64,000 nt of DNA from Nocardioides exalbidus (GTDB taxonomy: Bacteria; Actinomycetota; Actinomycetes; Propionibacteriales; Nocardioidaceae), in the NCBI RefSeq assembly GCF_900105585.1, contig NZ_FNRT01000002.1, positions 2,914,001 through 2,978,000 of the forward strand, written 5' to 3'. Every line of letters begins with the position of its first letter. The stretch's first letter is position 1. Below, piece after piece: positions 16,996 to 25,728 of the stretch. The position numbers were made by a program, and so were the translations under genes. The notes under the pieces were generated by a model that was not told the DNA's origin, searched no databases, and saw only the letters and a list, made by a program, of their open reading frames with translations.

Positions 16996-18282
16996 ATGGC
17001 GACCACTGACAGCACGACCCGGCCGAAGGTCTCGCTGATCACGCCCGACCCCGGCGCCGACGAGGCACGTCGGCGCGGGCTGCGGCAGATGCGCACGGTC
17101 GCCGTCGGGCTGCTCCTGCTCGCCGCCTGCGTGTACGTCGCCACGCTGGGTCGCGACGGCGCGTGGGGCTTCGTCAACGCGGGCGCCGAGGCGTCGATGG
17201 TCGGTGCGATCGCCGACTGGTTCGCCGTCACCGCGCTCTTCAAGCACCCGCTCGGCCTGCCGATCCCGCACACCGCGCTGGTGCCCAAGCGCAAGGACGA
17301 GCTGGGCAAGGGTCTCGAGGAGTTCGTGGGGGAGAACTTCCTCCAGGAGGAGATCATCCGCGACCGTGTCGCCGCCGCGACGATCTCGGCACGCGTGGGC
17401 GACTGGCTGGCCGACCCGGTCAACGCCCGGCGGGTCGTCGACGAGGCCTCCGACGTGGCCGCGATCGCGCTGGACAAGGTGCGCGACGACCACGTCGCCG
17501 ACCTGGTGACGCAGGCCCTCGTCCCGCGCTTCCGCGAGGAGCCCATCGCGCCGCTGCTCGGCACGACGCTCATGGAGGTGCTGCGCGACGACCTGCACCA
17601 CGGTGTGGTCGACCTCGCCCTCGACGAGATGCACCGCTGGCTGGTGGACAACCCCGAGACGTTCTCCCAGGTGCTCGAGGAGCGTGCCCCCTGGTGGACG
17701 CCGACCCGCCTCAACGACGCCGTCACCTCCCGGTTGCACGTGCAGGCCCTCGCGTGGCTCGAGGACATCCGCGACGACCCGCACCACCGCGCCCGCGAGG
17801 CGCTCGACTCGATGCTGGGCCAGCTCGCCGCCGACCTGCTCCACGACCGCGAGACCCAGGAGCGCGCCGAGGCCTTCAAGGAGCGCCTGCTCGACCACCC
17901 GCAGGTGGTCACGACCGCGATCTCGCTCTGGAAGGCGATGCGCGCAGCCCTCCTCGCCTCCGTCCAGGACCGCGAGGGCGCCGTCCGCCAGCGGCTGCTC
18001 CTGGAGCTCAACCAGTTCTCCCAGCGGCTGCGCGACGATGCCGCCCTGCGCGAGCGCCTCGACCGGACGGCCGCCGACCTGACCGTCTTCATGGTCGCGA
18101 GGTACGGCGCCGAGCTGACCACCGTGATCACGACGACCATCGAGCGCTGGGACGGCAAGGAGGCCGCCCGGCGCATCGAGCTCCACGTGGGCAAGGACCT
18201 GCAGTTCATCCGGATCAACGGCACCATCGTCGGTGGTCTCGTGGGCGTGCTGATCCACGCGTTCTCGGTGCTGGTTCACTGA
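16996..18282 (+). CDS. DUF445 family membrane-anchored protein
   Basis: The 428-residue protein has a membrane segment near residues 33-52 (VAVGLLLLAACVYVATLG), the DUF445 signature MVGAIADWFAVTALFKHPLGLPIPHTALVPKRKDELG, a long helical middle and a second hydrophobic segment at the very C-terminus (IVGGLVGVLIHAFSVL). Family function is unknown. An ATG at 16987 is possible, but the GGAGAG site is better spaced for 16996. The stop overlaps the next start (ATGA). Confidence 0.87.
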   Translation: MATTDSTTRPKVSLITPDPGADEARRRGLRQMRTVAVGLLLLAACVYVATLGRDGAWGFVNAGAEASMVGAIADWFAVTALFKHPLGLPIPHTALVPKRKDELGKGLEEFVGENFLQEEIIRDRVAAATISARVGDWLADPVNARRVVDEASDVAAIALDKVRDDHVADLVTQALVPRFREEPIAPLLGTTLMEVLRDDLHHGVVDLALDEMHRWLVDNPETFSQVLEERAPWWTPTRLNDAVTSRLHVQALAWLEDIRDDPHHRAREALDSMLGQLAADLLHDRETQERAEAFKERLLDHPQVVTTAISLWKAMRAALLASVQDREGAVRQRLLLELNQFSQRLRDDAALRERLDRTAADLTVFMVARYGAELTTVITTTIERWDGKEAARRIELHVGKDLQFIRINGTIVGGLVGVLIHAFSVLVH

Positions 18283-18542
18283 TGCCCATGTCCCCCCGGC
18301 CGGAGCCCATCGACGTACCCATCCGTGACGAGTCGATCCGGCTCGGCCAGTTCCTCAAGCTCGCGAACCTCGTGGAGTCGGGAGCCGAGGCCAAGCCGGT
18401 GATCGCCGACGGCGCCGTGCTCGTCAACGACGAGGTCGAGACGCGACGGGGCCGCCAGCTCGTCCCCGGTGACGTGGTCACGCTGGGCGGGCTGGCGGCC
18501 CGTGTCGCCTCAGGAGAGGTCGAGATCGACGTCCCCTGGTGA
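18282..18542 (+). CDS. S4-domain RNA-binding protein
   Basis: An 86-residue protein made almost entirely of an S4 domain: IRLGQFLKLANLVESGAEAKPVIADGAV then VNDEVETRRGRQLVPGDVVTL. Such small proteins are related to YaaA/YlmH-type ribosome-associated RNA binders. Its ATG overlaps the stop of the DUF445 gene, so it is translationally coupled to it. Exact target unknown. Confidence 0.88.
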   Translation: MPMSPRPEPIDVPIRDESIRLGQFLKLANLVESGAEAKPVIADGAVLVNDEVETRRGRQLVPGDVVTLGGLAARVASGEVEIDVPW

Positions 18543-18554
18543 GGAGGCGACGGA

Positions 18555-18588
18555 TGGGGTGACGGGTCCCCCGACCGACGTCACCCCA
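18555..18588. terminator. bidirectional hairpin between convergent genes
   Basis: A 10-base stem, TGGGGTGACG with CGTCACCCCA, encloses a second small stem (GGTC/GACC around CCCC). It fills the gap between the S4 gene and the convergent ABC permease. No T-run follows on either side, as is usual in high-GC actinobacteria. Confidence 0.7.
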
Positions 18589-18592
18589 CGTC

Positions 18593-19425
18593 TCACTTCA
18601 CCTCGCGGTTGAGCACCCGGTAGGTGCCGATCGCGAGCGGGAGCAGCACCCACGCGGCGACGCCGGTGCCGAGCTGCGCCCAGTCCTGCCCGGCCATCTC
18701 ACCGGCGAACAGCGGCTCCATGACGCGGTCCAGGTTGATCCACCGGCCGACCTCCTCGAGCTGGCTGATGAGCGCCGTCGCGATGCCCCAGATGCTCGGC
18801 AGCACCAGGCTCGCGACGATGGCGATCGGGGTGTTGAGGAAGACCAGGCCGAAGGCCACGCCCTGCAGGACGTAGAGCATCAGCGCGAGCACGAGCCCGC
18901 CCGCGGCGGCGCCCGTCAGGTCCCACGTGCCGGTGCCGGCGGTGACGTTGACCAGGGCGGACGCCACGAAGGCGACGGCGATGACGCCCAGCGCGAAGAG
19001 CATCGACGCGACGGCCTTGGCGGCGACGATGCGACCGCGGCGCGGCTCCAGGGTGAAGGTCACCAGGCCGGTGCGCTGCGACCACTCGGCGGTCGCGGCC
19101 ATGATGCCCAGGATCGGCAGCACGATCGCGAGGGGCATGGTCGCCATCCCGAGCAGGCCGTCGAAGGTCGCGTCCCCGGGCTCGCCCCAGATGACGACGG
19201 CGGCCAGCACGATCGCGGCCAGGAGGCCCATCACGATGACCATCCAGAGGCCGGCTCGGGTGTCGACGACCTTGCGCAGCTCGCTCTGGAGGGTGCGGGC
19301 GAACGGCACGCCCGGGCGGCCCTCCAGGGCCGTGGGGACCGGTCGTACGTCGTCCGCGTCCCCGCCGACGACGGGTGCGGGTGCACGGTGGCCGGGGTGG
19401 TGTTGTCAGTGGCGGTGGTGCTCAT
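18593..19425 (-). CDS. ABC-2 type transporter permease, apparent frameshift near the N-terminus
   Basis: From the GTG at 19309 the frame encodes 238 residues with six hydrophobic segments and the sequence FARTLQSELRKVVDTRAG typical of ABC-2 permeases paired with a CcmA-like ATPase. A better start is the ATG at 19425: it overlaps the ATPase stop (ATGA) and has a GGAAGGGG site, but its frame (MSTTATDNTTPATV) differs from the permease frame. One extra C in the CCCC run at 19360-19363 would join them and give a protein of about 276 residues. Partner of the ATPase upstream; cargo unknown. Confidence 0.85.
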
Positions 19426-20318
19426 GCTGCGTCCCCTTCCCGGGAGGTGGCGGCCGTGAGGCCGAGGAACATCTCTTCGAGGCCCTCGGAGCCACCGGAG
19501 CGCAGCTCGAGGAGCACGACGCGCTCCTCGGCGGCGATCCGGCCGACGACCTCGGCCTCGGCGTCGACGACGAGGCCGGAGCCGGTGCGGGAGACCGGCA
19601 CGCCGGCCTTCTCGAGCAGGCCGACCAGGCGGGCGTCGTCGGTGGACTGGACGGTGGTGCCGCCGCGGCTGAGGAGCTCCTCCTTGGAGCCCATTGCGAC
19701 GATGCGGCCGCGGCCGATCATGACCAGGTCGTCGGCGACGATCTGGACCTCGTGGAGCAGGTGGCTCGACAGCAGGACGGTGCCGCCGCCGTCGGCGAAG
19801 CGGCGCAGCAGCCCGCGCATCCAGTGGATGCCCTGCGGGTCGAGGCCGTTGGCCGGCTCGTCGAGGATGAGGACCTGCGGCTCGCCGAGCAGCGCGGCGG
19901 CGATGCCGAGGCGCTGGCGCATGCCGAGGGAGTAGTTGCGGACCCGGCGGCCCGCCTCCTCGTCGGTGAGGCCGACGGTGTGCAGGACCTCCTCCACGCG
20001 GGCCTTCGAGACACCGACGGACACGGCGGCGACGCGGAGCACCTCGCGGCCGGTGCGGCCCGGGTGCTGGGCCGAGGCGTCGAGCATGACGCCGACCTGG
20101 CGGCCGGGGTTGTGCAGCTCGCGATAGGTCTGCCCGAGGATCGTGGCGCGGCCGGAGGTCGCCGGGGTCAGCCCGGTCATCATCCGCATCGCCGTGGACT
20201 TGCCGGCACCGTTGGGACCGAGGAAGCCGACGACGCTGCCGGGACGCACCTCGAAGGAGATGTCGTCGACGGCGGTGAACCCGCCGTAGCGCTTGGTGAG
20301 GTTCTCGACTGTGATCAT
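19422..20318 (-). CDS. ABC transporter ATP-binding protein
   Basis: A 298-residue CcmA-type ATPase. Walker A GPNGAGKST near residue 38, signature YSLGMRQRL near 134, Walker B VLILDEPANGLDP near 155 and the H-loop SSHLLHE follow in order. The C-terminal 80 residues are the usual extension of drug or lantibiotic exporters. The ATG is preceded by GGTGGAG. It is divergent from the sensor kinase below, which suggests that the two-component system controls the exporter. Confidence 0.9.
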   Translation of the reverse strand: MITVENLTKRYGGFTAVDDISFEVRPGSVVGFLGPNGAGKSTAMRMMTGLTPATSGRATILGQTYRELHNPGRQVGVMLDASAQHPGRTGREVLRVAAVSVGVSKARVEEVLHTVGLTDEEAGRRVRNYSLGMRQRLGIAAALLGEPQVLILDEPANGLDPQGIHWMRGLLRRFADGGGTVLLSSHLLHEVQIVADDLVMIGRGRIVAMGSKEELLSRGGTTVQSTDDARLVGLLEKAGVPVSRTGSGLVVDAEAEVVGRIAAEERVVLLELRSGGSEGLEEMFLGLTAATSREGDAA

Positions 20319-20445
20319 GGCTCCACCCTGCGCCGGGCGAGGGGGCCCGGGCATCGGGCGCAGGGGTCGGCGGCATCCGACTCCGGTATCGACCTCGGGC
20401 CGGCGCCGACACCTGGGTCGGACGCGGCGGTGACCCGAGTACCTC

Positions 20446-20457
20446 TAGCCTCGGCCC
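20446..20457 (+). promoter_or_regulatory. leaderless -10 element of the sensor kinase gene
   Basis: TAGCCT at 20446-20451 ends exactly 6 bases before the ATG, and no ribosome site is present. This fits a transcript that begins at or next to the start codon. Confidence 0.6.
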
Positions 20458-21657
20458 ATGGCCCGGACCCGCGAAGACCGCACCGCAGCGGTCGGACGCC
20501 CGACCTGGTGGGCCTCGACGTGGCGCTACGTCCTCGCGGCGGTGCTCAGCGTCTCGACGTGGGTCATCGTCGTGGTCGGTGCCGCGGACTGGCCGGCGCC
20601 GCACCTGGCGGTGATGTGGCTGCTCGTCGGCGACCCGGTCCTCGGCCTCGTGTCGTTCGTCCTGATCCGCTGGCGACATCGTCGGCCCGCGCCGGTGGCG
20701 CTGGTGCTGACGGCCTTCTCGTCCGTGTCGATCGTCAGCACCGGCCCGGCCTCCTGGATCATGGGGTCGATCGCCTCGCACCGGCGGTGGCGGCTCCTCG
20801 CGCTCGTGGTGCCGCTCAGCCTGGTGGCCGGCCTCGTGCAGGAGAAGGTCGGCCTCAACGACTCCGGCCTCCCGATGTGGGCCACGATCCTCTTCGGCAT
20901 GCTGGTGGCCGGCATCCTCGTCGCCACCGGCTACGCGATGGGTTCCCAGCGCGAGCTGGTCGACTCCTACCGCTCCCGTGCCGAGACCGCGGAGCGGGAG
21001 CAGCGCGCCCGGGTCGCGCAGGCGCAGGCCGCCGAGCGCACCCGGATCGCGCGGGAGATGCACGACGTGCTGGCCCACCGGATCTCGCTGGTGGCGATGC
21101 ACGCCAGCACGCTGAGCTATCGCACCGACCTGTCCGAGGAGGACCGCGCGACCGCGGCCCGCTCGATCGAGGAGAACGCCCAGCGGGCCCTCTCCGACCT
21201 CCGCGCGGTGCTCGGCGTGCTGCGCGACCCGACCCAGCCGACCGACGCCGCGCCCGAGCCGCCCCAGCCCGGGATCCACGACCTCGCGGCGCTGGTGGAG
21301 GAGGAGGCGTCGGGCGGGATGCGCGTACGCCTCTCGAACCGCGTCGAGGACGAGATGCCCGCCGCCACCGGGCGGACGGCCTACCGCATCGTGCAGGAGG
21401 CGCTGACCAACGTGCGCAAGCACGCGCCCGGCACCACCGTCACCGTCGACCTCGCCGGCACGCCGGAGGACGGGTTGGTGGTGGCGGTGCGCAACGCGGC
21501 ACCCGTGGGGCCCGTACGCCGCACCCCGCTGCCGGCGTCCGGCCTCGGCCTGCTGGGGCTGGCCGAGCGGGCCGCGCTGGCGGGCGGGCGGATCAGCCAC
21601 GGCGTCGACGCCACGGGCGGCTACTCCGTGCGGGCATGGATACCGTGGGCGCCGTGA
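20458..21657 (+). CDS. NarL-type two-component sensor histidine kinase
   Basis: A 399-residue membrane kinase. Residues 20-165 contain about five hydrophobic segments with little extracellular sequence, so it probably senses within the membrane. The HisKA_3 box AREMHDVLAHRISLVAMHAS places the phospho-His near residue 202, and the ATPase domain carries VQEALTNVRKHAPG and GLGLLGLAERAALAGG. It overlaps the response regulator by 4 bases (GTGA). The ABC exporter is the likely output or stimulus partner. Confidence 0.9.
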   Translation: MARTREDRTAAVGRPTWWASTWRYVLAAVLSVSTWVIVVVGAADWPAPHLAVMWLLVGDPVLGLVSFVLIRWRHRRPAPVALVLTAFSSVSIVSTGPASWIMGSIASHRRWRLLALVVPLSLVAGLVQEKVGLNDSGLPMWATILFGMLVAGILVATGYAMGSQRELVDSYRSRAETAEREQRARVAQAQAAERTRIAREMHDVLAHRISLVAMHASTLSYRTDLSEEDRATAARSIEENAQRALSDLRAVLGVLRDPTQPTDAAPEPPQPGIHDLAALVEEEASGGMRVRLSNRVEDEMPAATGRTAYRIVQEALTNVRKHAPGTTVTVDLAGTPEDGLVVAVRNAAPVGPVRRTPLPASGLGLLGLAERAALAGGRISHGVDATGGYSVRAWIPWAP

Positions 21658-22355
21658 CCGCAACGCAGGACCCGGGCGCTCCCGATCGGATCGACCTGGC
21701 CGTCGTCGACGACGACCCGATGGTGCGCGCCGCACTCGGGATGATGCTCGGCGGCGCGTCGGGGATCGCCGTCGTGGCCGAGGCCGGCGACGGCGAGGAG
21801 GCGCTCGCCGTCGTCCCCGCCTCCGGGGCCGACGTCGTGCTGATGGACATCCGGATGCCGGTGCGCGACGGGCTCAGCGCGACCGAGGAGCTGCTCCGCT
21901 CCCACCCGGACCTCAAGATCATCGTGCTGACGACCTTCGACACCGACGACATGGTGCTCAAGGCGCTGCGCACCGGCGCCGCGGGCTTCCTGCTGAAGGA
22001 CACCCCGCCCGCGCGGCTCGTCGAGGCGATCCGCACGGTGGCGTCCGGGCAGCCGATGCTCTCGCCGAGCGTCACGGCCCAGCTCATCGCCGCGGTCACC
22101 CGCAACGCCGGCGCCGACGCGACCCGCGAGGCGCAGGACCGTGGCCGTGCCGCGCGGGACGCCCTCGCCGGTCTCACCGAGCGCGAGCGCGACGTGGCCG
22201 ACGGGGTGGCGCGCGGGCTGAGCAACGCCGAGATCGCGGGCGAGCTCTTCATGGGCGTGCCGACGGTCAAGACGCACGTCGGGCGGCTCTTCTCCAAGCT
22301 GGGCGTCGAGAACCGGGTGCAGGTCGCGATCCTGGTCCACGACGCCCAGGGCTAG
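21654..22355 (+). CDS. NarL/LuxR-type response regulator
   Basis: The 233-residue protein has a receiver domain with acidic pocket VVDDDP, phospho-acceptor Asp near residue 65 (VVLMDIRMP) and Lys in FLLKDTPP. A C-terminal LuxR helix-turn-helix (LTERERDVADGVARGLSNAEIA, VPTVKTHVGRLFSKLG) follows. I chose the GTG that overlaps the kinase stop; an in-frame ATG lies 18 bases upstream. It is the cognate partner of the kinase. Confidence 0.92.
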   Translation: MTATQDPGAPDRIDLAVVDDDPMVRAALGMMLGGASGIAVVAEAGDGEEALAVVPASGADVVLMDIRMPVRDGLSATEELLRSHPDLKIIVLTTFDTDDMVLKALRTGAAGFLLKDTPPARLVEAIRTVASGQPMLSPSVTAQLIAAVTRNAGADATREAQDRGRAARDALAGLTERERDVADGVARGLSNAEIAGELFMGVPTVKTHVGRLFSKLGVENRVQVAILVHDAQG

Positions 22356-22403
22356 TGCCGATGGTGGGGCGAGCCGCCCGGCGTCAGGTGTCGGCGGTGC
22401 CGG

Positions 22404-22775
22404 TCAGCGGACCTCGAGCAGGTCCACCACGAAGATCAGCGTCTCGCCCGGCTTGATCGCGCCGCCGGCGCCGCGGTCGCCGTAGCCGAGGTGCGGTGGG
22501 ATGACGAGCCGGCGACGACCGCCGACCTTCATGCCCTGCACGCCGGTGTCCCAGCCGGAGATGACCTGGCCGATGCCGAGTCGGAACTGCAGCGGGGTGC
22601 CGCGGTTGTAGGACGCGTCGAACTCCTCGCCCGTGGAGTGGGCGACGCCGACGTAGTGGACCGAGACGGTCGAGCCGGAGGTGGCCTCGGTGCCGTCGCC
22701 CTCGACGAGGTCGGTGACCTCGAGGTCGGTGGGCGCCTCGCCCATGTGCGGGTCGACGTCGGGCTTCTCGCTCAC
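22404..22775 (-). CDS. FKBP-type peptidyl-prolyl isomerase
   Basis: A 123-residue cytoplasmic single-domain FKBP: VSVHYVGVAHSTGEEFDASY, GWDTGVQGMKVGGRRRLVIPP, LGYGDRGAG and the closing LIFVVDLLEV. All the binding-pocket aromatic positions look intact. The GTG start has an AAGGAG site. Housekeeping protein-folding role; no operon partner is evident. Confidence 0.92.
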   Translation of the reverse strand: MSEKPDVDPHMGEAPTDLEVTDLVEGDGTEATSGSTVSVHYVGVAHSTGEEFDASYNRGTPLQFRLGIGQVISGWDTGVQGMKVGGRRRLVIPPHLGYGDRGAGGAIKPGETLIFVVDLLEVR

Positions 22776-22807
22776 GTGTGCTCCTTCGATTCTGGGAAGT
22801 GGTGCGG

Positions 22808-23239
22808 TCAGGTCTGGTGGACGTAGCTGTCGAGCTGGTCGCGCTCGAACTCGAGCTCGCCGATGCGGTTCTTCACCACGTCACCGATGGAGATGATGCC
22901 GGTCAGCCGTCCGTCGGCCACCACCGGGACGTGCCGGATGCGGTGCTGGGTCATCGTCTGCATGAGGTCGGTGAGGTCGTCACCGCCGTCGCAGGTGCGC
23001 ACCTCGGCGGTCATGATCTCGCGCACGGCCACGTCGAGCACGCCCGTGTCGGCGTGGAGACGGCGTACGACGTCGCGCTCGCTGACGATGCCCGTCACGG
23101 CCTCGCCGTCGTCGCTCACCACGAGCGCGCCCACGTTGTGCTCGGCCAGCAGCGCGACGAGCTCGCGCACGGTGGCGTCGGGGCCGATGGTCACCACGGC
23201 CCGGCTGGTCTTGCCCTGGATGACGTCCTGGATCCTCAT
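22808..23239 (-). CDS. CBS-domain pair protein
   Basis: A 143-residue protein consisting of two CBS motifs (residues about 8-65 with GALVVSDDGEAVTGIVSERDVVRRL, and 75-130 with RIRHVPVVADGRLTGIISIGDVVKNRI). Stand-alone CBS pairs bind adenine nucleotides and act as regulatory modules or as stress proteins such as mycobacterial Hrp1. The ATG at 23239 has a GAGG site; a TTG nine bases upstream is unlikely. Confidence 0.87.
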   Translation of the reverse strand: MRIQDVIQGKTSRAVVTIGPDATVRELVALLAEHNVGALVVSDDGEAVTGIVSERDVVRRLHADTGVLDVAVREIMTAEVRTCDGGDDLTDLMQTMTQHRIRHVPVVADGRLTGIISIGDVVKNRIGELEFERDQLDSYVHQT

Positions 23240-23326
23240 GGTCCTCAACCTCTCGTCCGGCGTGACTACTGACCAGTCACCGTAGCCAGAACCGACGCCG
23301 AGGGACAGGGCGCGACGTGGTGCAGG

Positions 23327-24199
23327 TCACAGCCGGTCGCGCAGGCTGCTCACCGATCCGGGCCCGCGCCGCGGCACGTCGGGGTCGGTGTCGTCGTCGC
23401 CGAGCCCGCCGAGGAACGACAGCGCGGCGTCGTGGAGGTGGCCGTTGGAGGCGAGGGCGTTGCCGCCCCACGGCCCGTCGTTGCCGTCGAGCGAGGTGAA
23501 CCGGCCCCCGGCCTCGCGCACGATGACGTCGAGCGCGGCCATGTCGTAGAGCTCGAGCTCCGGCTCGGCCGCGAGGTCGACCGCTCCCTCGGCGAGGAGC
23601 ATGTAGGACCAGAAGTCCCCGTAGGCGCGGGTGCGCCAGCAGCGCCGCTGCAGCGAGATGAAGTCGTCGAGCCGGTCGCGCTCGTCCCAGCCGGACAGGG
23701 AGGAGTAGCTCAGCGACGCGTCCTCGAGGCGCCGGACGTCGGACACCTCGCACTTCGTCGCCTTCAGCAGCGAGCGTCCCGTCCAGGCACCGTTGCCCAC
23801 CGAGGCCCACCACCGGCGCTGGAGCTGCGGAGCGGAGACCACGCCGAGCACGACCTCGTCGTCGACCGCGAGGGCGATCAGCGTCGCCCACACGGGCACG
23901 CCGCGGACGAAGTTCTTGGTGCCGTCGATCGGGTCGACGATCCAGCGGCGCTGGCTGTGGCCGGTCGTGCCCTGCTCCTCACCCACGACGGCGTCGCGCG
24001 AGCGGACCCGCGAGAGCGTGCGGCGGATGCCCTCCTCGACGGCCTTGTCGGCATCGGTCACGGGGGTCAGGTCGGGCTTGCTCATGACGTGGAGGTCGAG
24101 CGCCTTGAACCGGGCCTGGGTCAGCGAGTCCGCGTCATCGGCGAGGACGTGCGCGAGCCGCAGGTCGTCGGTGTAGTCGTTGGAGCCGTGGATGGGCAT
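23327..24199 (-). CDS. hisN: histidinol-phosphatase, inositol monophosphatase family
   Basis: A 290-residue Mg-dependent phosphatase. Metal-binding motifs are VVGEEQG near 75, WIVDPIDGTKNFVRG near 91 and ELYDMAALDVIVREAGG near 220. This is the actinobacterial HisN type that dephosphorylates histidinol phosphate in histidine synthesis; a related sugar phosphatase cannot be excluded. The start is fixed by a TAGCCT hexamer ending 6 bases upstream (24206-24211). Confidence 0.85.
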   Translation of the reverse strand: MPIHGSNDYTDDLRLAHVLADDADSLTQARFKALDLHVMSKPDLTPVTDADKAVEEGIRRTLSRVRSRDAVVGEEQGTTGHSQRRWIVDPIDGTKNFVRGVPVWATLIALAVDDEVVLGVVSAPQLQRRWWASVGNGAWTGRSLLKATKCEVSDVRRLEDASLSYSSLSGWDERDRLDDFISLQRRCWRTRAYGDFWSYMLLAEGAVDLAAEPELELYDMAALDVIVREAGGRFTSLDGNDGPWGGNALASNGHLHDAALSFLGGLGDDDTDPDVPRRGPGSVSSLRDRL

Positions 24200-24205
24200 G
24201 TTCAC

Positions 24206-24234
24206 AGGCTATTCCCAGCATGGCGCCCTACTGT
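24206..24234. promoter_or_regulatory. interlocked divergent leaderless promoters of hisN and the DUF2231 gene
   Basis: On the minus strand TAGCCT (24206-24211) lies 6 bases before the hisN ATG. On the plus strand TACTGT (24229-24234) lies 6 bases before the DUF2231 ATG. Each gene's -35 position therefore falls over the other's -10, so the two promoters should compete for polymerase. Confidence 0.6.
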
Positions 24235-24240
24235 GCACGC

Positions 24241-24702
24241 ATGGAGCTCAACGGAGTGCCGCTGCACCCGCTCATCGTCCACGCGGTCGTCGTGCTCGGC
24301 CCGCTCGCGGCCATCACGGGACTCGTCTTCGCCTTCGTGCCGAGGTGGCGCTGGCTGCTGCGGTGGCCGCTCGTCGTCCTCGCCGTGGTCACCGCCGTGG
24401 CATCGTTCCTCGCGGTCGTCGCGGGCGAGGACCTGCTGTCGTCGCGGCCCGAGCTCGCGCCGCTCGTGGAGGACCACGAGGAGGCCGGCGAGCTGCTGCG
24501 CAACGTGTCGCTGGCCTTCGCGCTCGTCGCCGGCTTCGGCGCCTGGGCGCTCGGCGGGGCGTCCGCGCTCGCGTCCGGCAGGGGTGCCCGCGAGACGCGG
24601 CTGCGGATCCCGGCGATGGCCGTGCTGGTCGTGGGGTCGGTCGTCCTGGGCTACGCGCTCTTCATGGCCGGTGACACCGGCGCCAAGGCCGTCTGGGGCT
24701 GA
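24241..24702 (+). CDS. DUF2231 family membrane protein
   Basis: A 153-residue integral membrane protein with four hydrophobic segments. The N-terminus MELNGVPLHPLIVHAVVVLGPLAA contains the HPxxVHxP-like motif of DUF2231, a family related to heme- or cytochrome-associated membrane proteins, with no established function here. It is divergent from hisN and convergent with rsgA. Confidence 0.82.
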   Translation: MELNGVPLHPLIVHAVVVLGPLAAITGLVFAFVPRWRWLLRWPLVVLAVVTAVASFLAVVAGEDLLSSRPELAPLVEDHEEAGELLRNVSLAFALVAGFGAWALGGASALASGRGARETRLRIPAMAVLVVGSVVLGYALFMAGDTGAKAVWG

Positions 24703-24703
24703 G

Positions 24704-24722
24704 CCGGCCCCGTCCGGGCCGG
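24704..24722. terminator. small hairpin between convergent DUF2231 and rsgA genes
   Basis: CCGGCCC and GGGCCGG form a 7-base GC stem around a 5-base loop immediately before the rsgA stop. It is the only terminator candidate in a 21-base gap. Confidence 0.5.
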
Positions 24723-24723
24723 A

Positions 24724-25728
24724 CTACCAGTCGCTCGCGCCCTCGCGCGCGGCGAGCAGGCGCCTGAAGGACTCCACCCGGTCGGGGTCGGCCTCGCCGG
24801 CCTCGACCGCCTCGTCGAGCCCGCACTCGGGCTCGCCGGTGCCGTGGGTGCACCCGCGGGGGCAGTCCTCGGTCATCTCCTCGAGGTCGGGGAAGGCCTC
24901 GATGAGGTCCTCCGGTCGCACGTGGGCGAGGCCGAACGAGCGGATGCCCGGGGTGTCGATGATCCAGCCCGCGTCGTCCGGCAGCTCGAGGAGGTAGGCG
25001 CTCGTCGAGGTGTGGCGGCCACGGCCGGTGACAGCGTTGACGATGCCCACCTCACGGTGCGCGTCCGGCACGAGGGCGTTGACCAGGGTCGACTTCCCGA
25101 CCCCGCTGTGCCCGACGAGGACGCTGGTGCGCCCGTGCAGCCGCTCGCGGAGCGCGCCGAGGTCGCCGGCCCGGTCGCCCTTGAGCTGAGTCACCACCCA
25201 CGGCACGCCGAGGGAGCGGTAGGTGGACAGCAGGGTCTCGGGGTCGGCCAGGTCGGCCTTGGTGAGGCAGAGCAGCGGCGCCATCCCGGCGTCGTACGCC
25301 GCCACGAGCGCGCGGTCGATCAGGCGCGGGCGCGGCTCGGGGTCGGCCAGCGCGGTCACCACGACCAGCTGGTCGGCGTTGGAGACGATGACCCGCTCGA
25401 CGGGGTCGTCGTCGTCGGCCGTGCGTCGCAGCGTGGTGCTGCGCTCCACGACCTCGACGATCCGGGCCAGCGAGCCGTCGACGCCGCTCGTGTCACCGAC
25501 CACGCGCACGTGGTCGCCGACCACGACGCCCTTGCGGCCGAGCGGGCGCGACTTCATCGCCATCACCCGGTGCCCGTCGACGGTCAGCGTGAACCGGCCG
25601 CGGTCGACGGTGACGACCCGGCCGTCGACGGCGTCGTCGTAGGTCGGCCGGTCCTTGGTGCGCGGGCGGGTGCGCCGGCGCGGGCGCTCGTAGTGCTCGT
25701 GGTCGTGCTCGGAGTAGCGACCCGTCAC
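24724..25728 (-). CDS. rsgA: RsgA, ribosome small subunit-dependent GTPase
   Basis: A circularly permuted GTPase (334 aa) that acts late in 30S subunit maturation. An OB-fold domain (residues 30-100) is followed by the GTPase motifs NAD, LTKADL, P-loop [14 protein letters not shown] near 205 and [10 protein letters not shown], and a zinc knuckle ending in [14 protein letters not shown]. The GTG start overlaps the aroA stop by 4 bases. In M. tuberculosis the equivalents are also neighbours. Confidence 0.95.
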   Translation of the reverse strand: MTGRYSEHDHEHYERPRRRTRPRTKDRPTYDDAVDGRVVTVDRGRFTLTVDGHRVMAMKSRPLGRKGVVVGDHVRVVGDTSGVDGSLARIVEVVERSTTLRRTADDDDPVERVIVSNADQLVVVTALADPEPRPRLIDRALVAAYDAGMAPLLCLTKADLADPETLLSTYRSLGVPWVVTQLKGDRAGDLGALRERLHGRTSVLVGHSGVGKSTLVNALVPDAHREVGIVNAVTGRGRHTSTSAYLLELPDDAGWIIDTPGIRSFGLAHVRPEDLIEAFPDLEEMTEDCPRGCTHGTGEPECGLDEAVEAGEADPDRVESFRRLLAAREGASDW

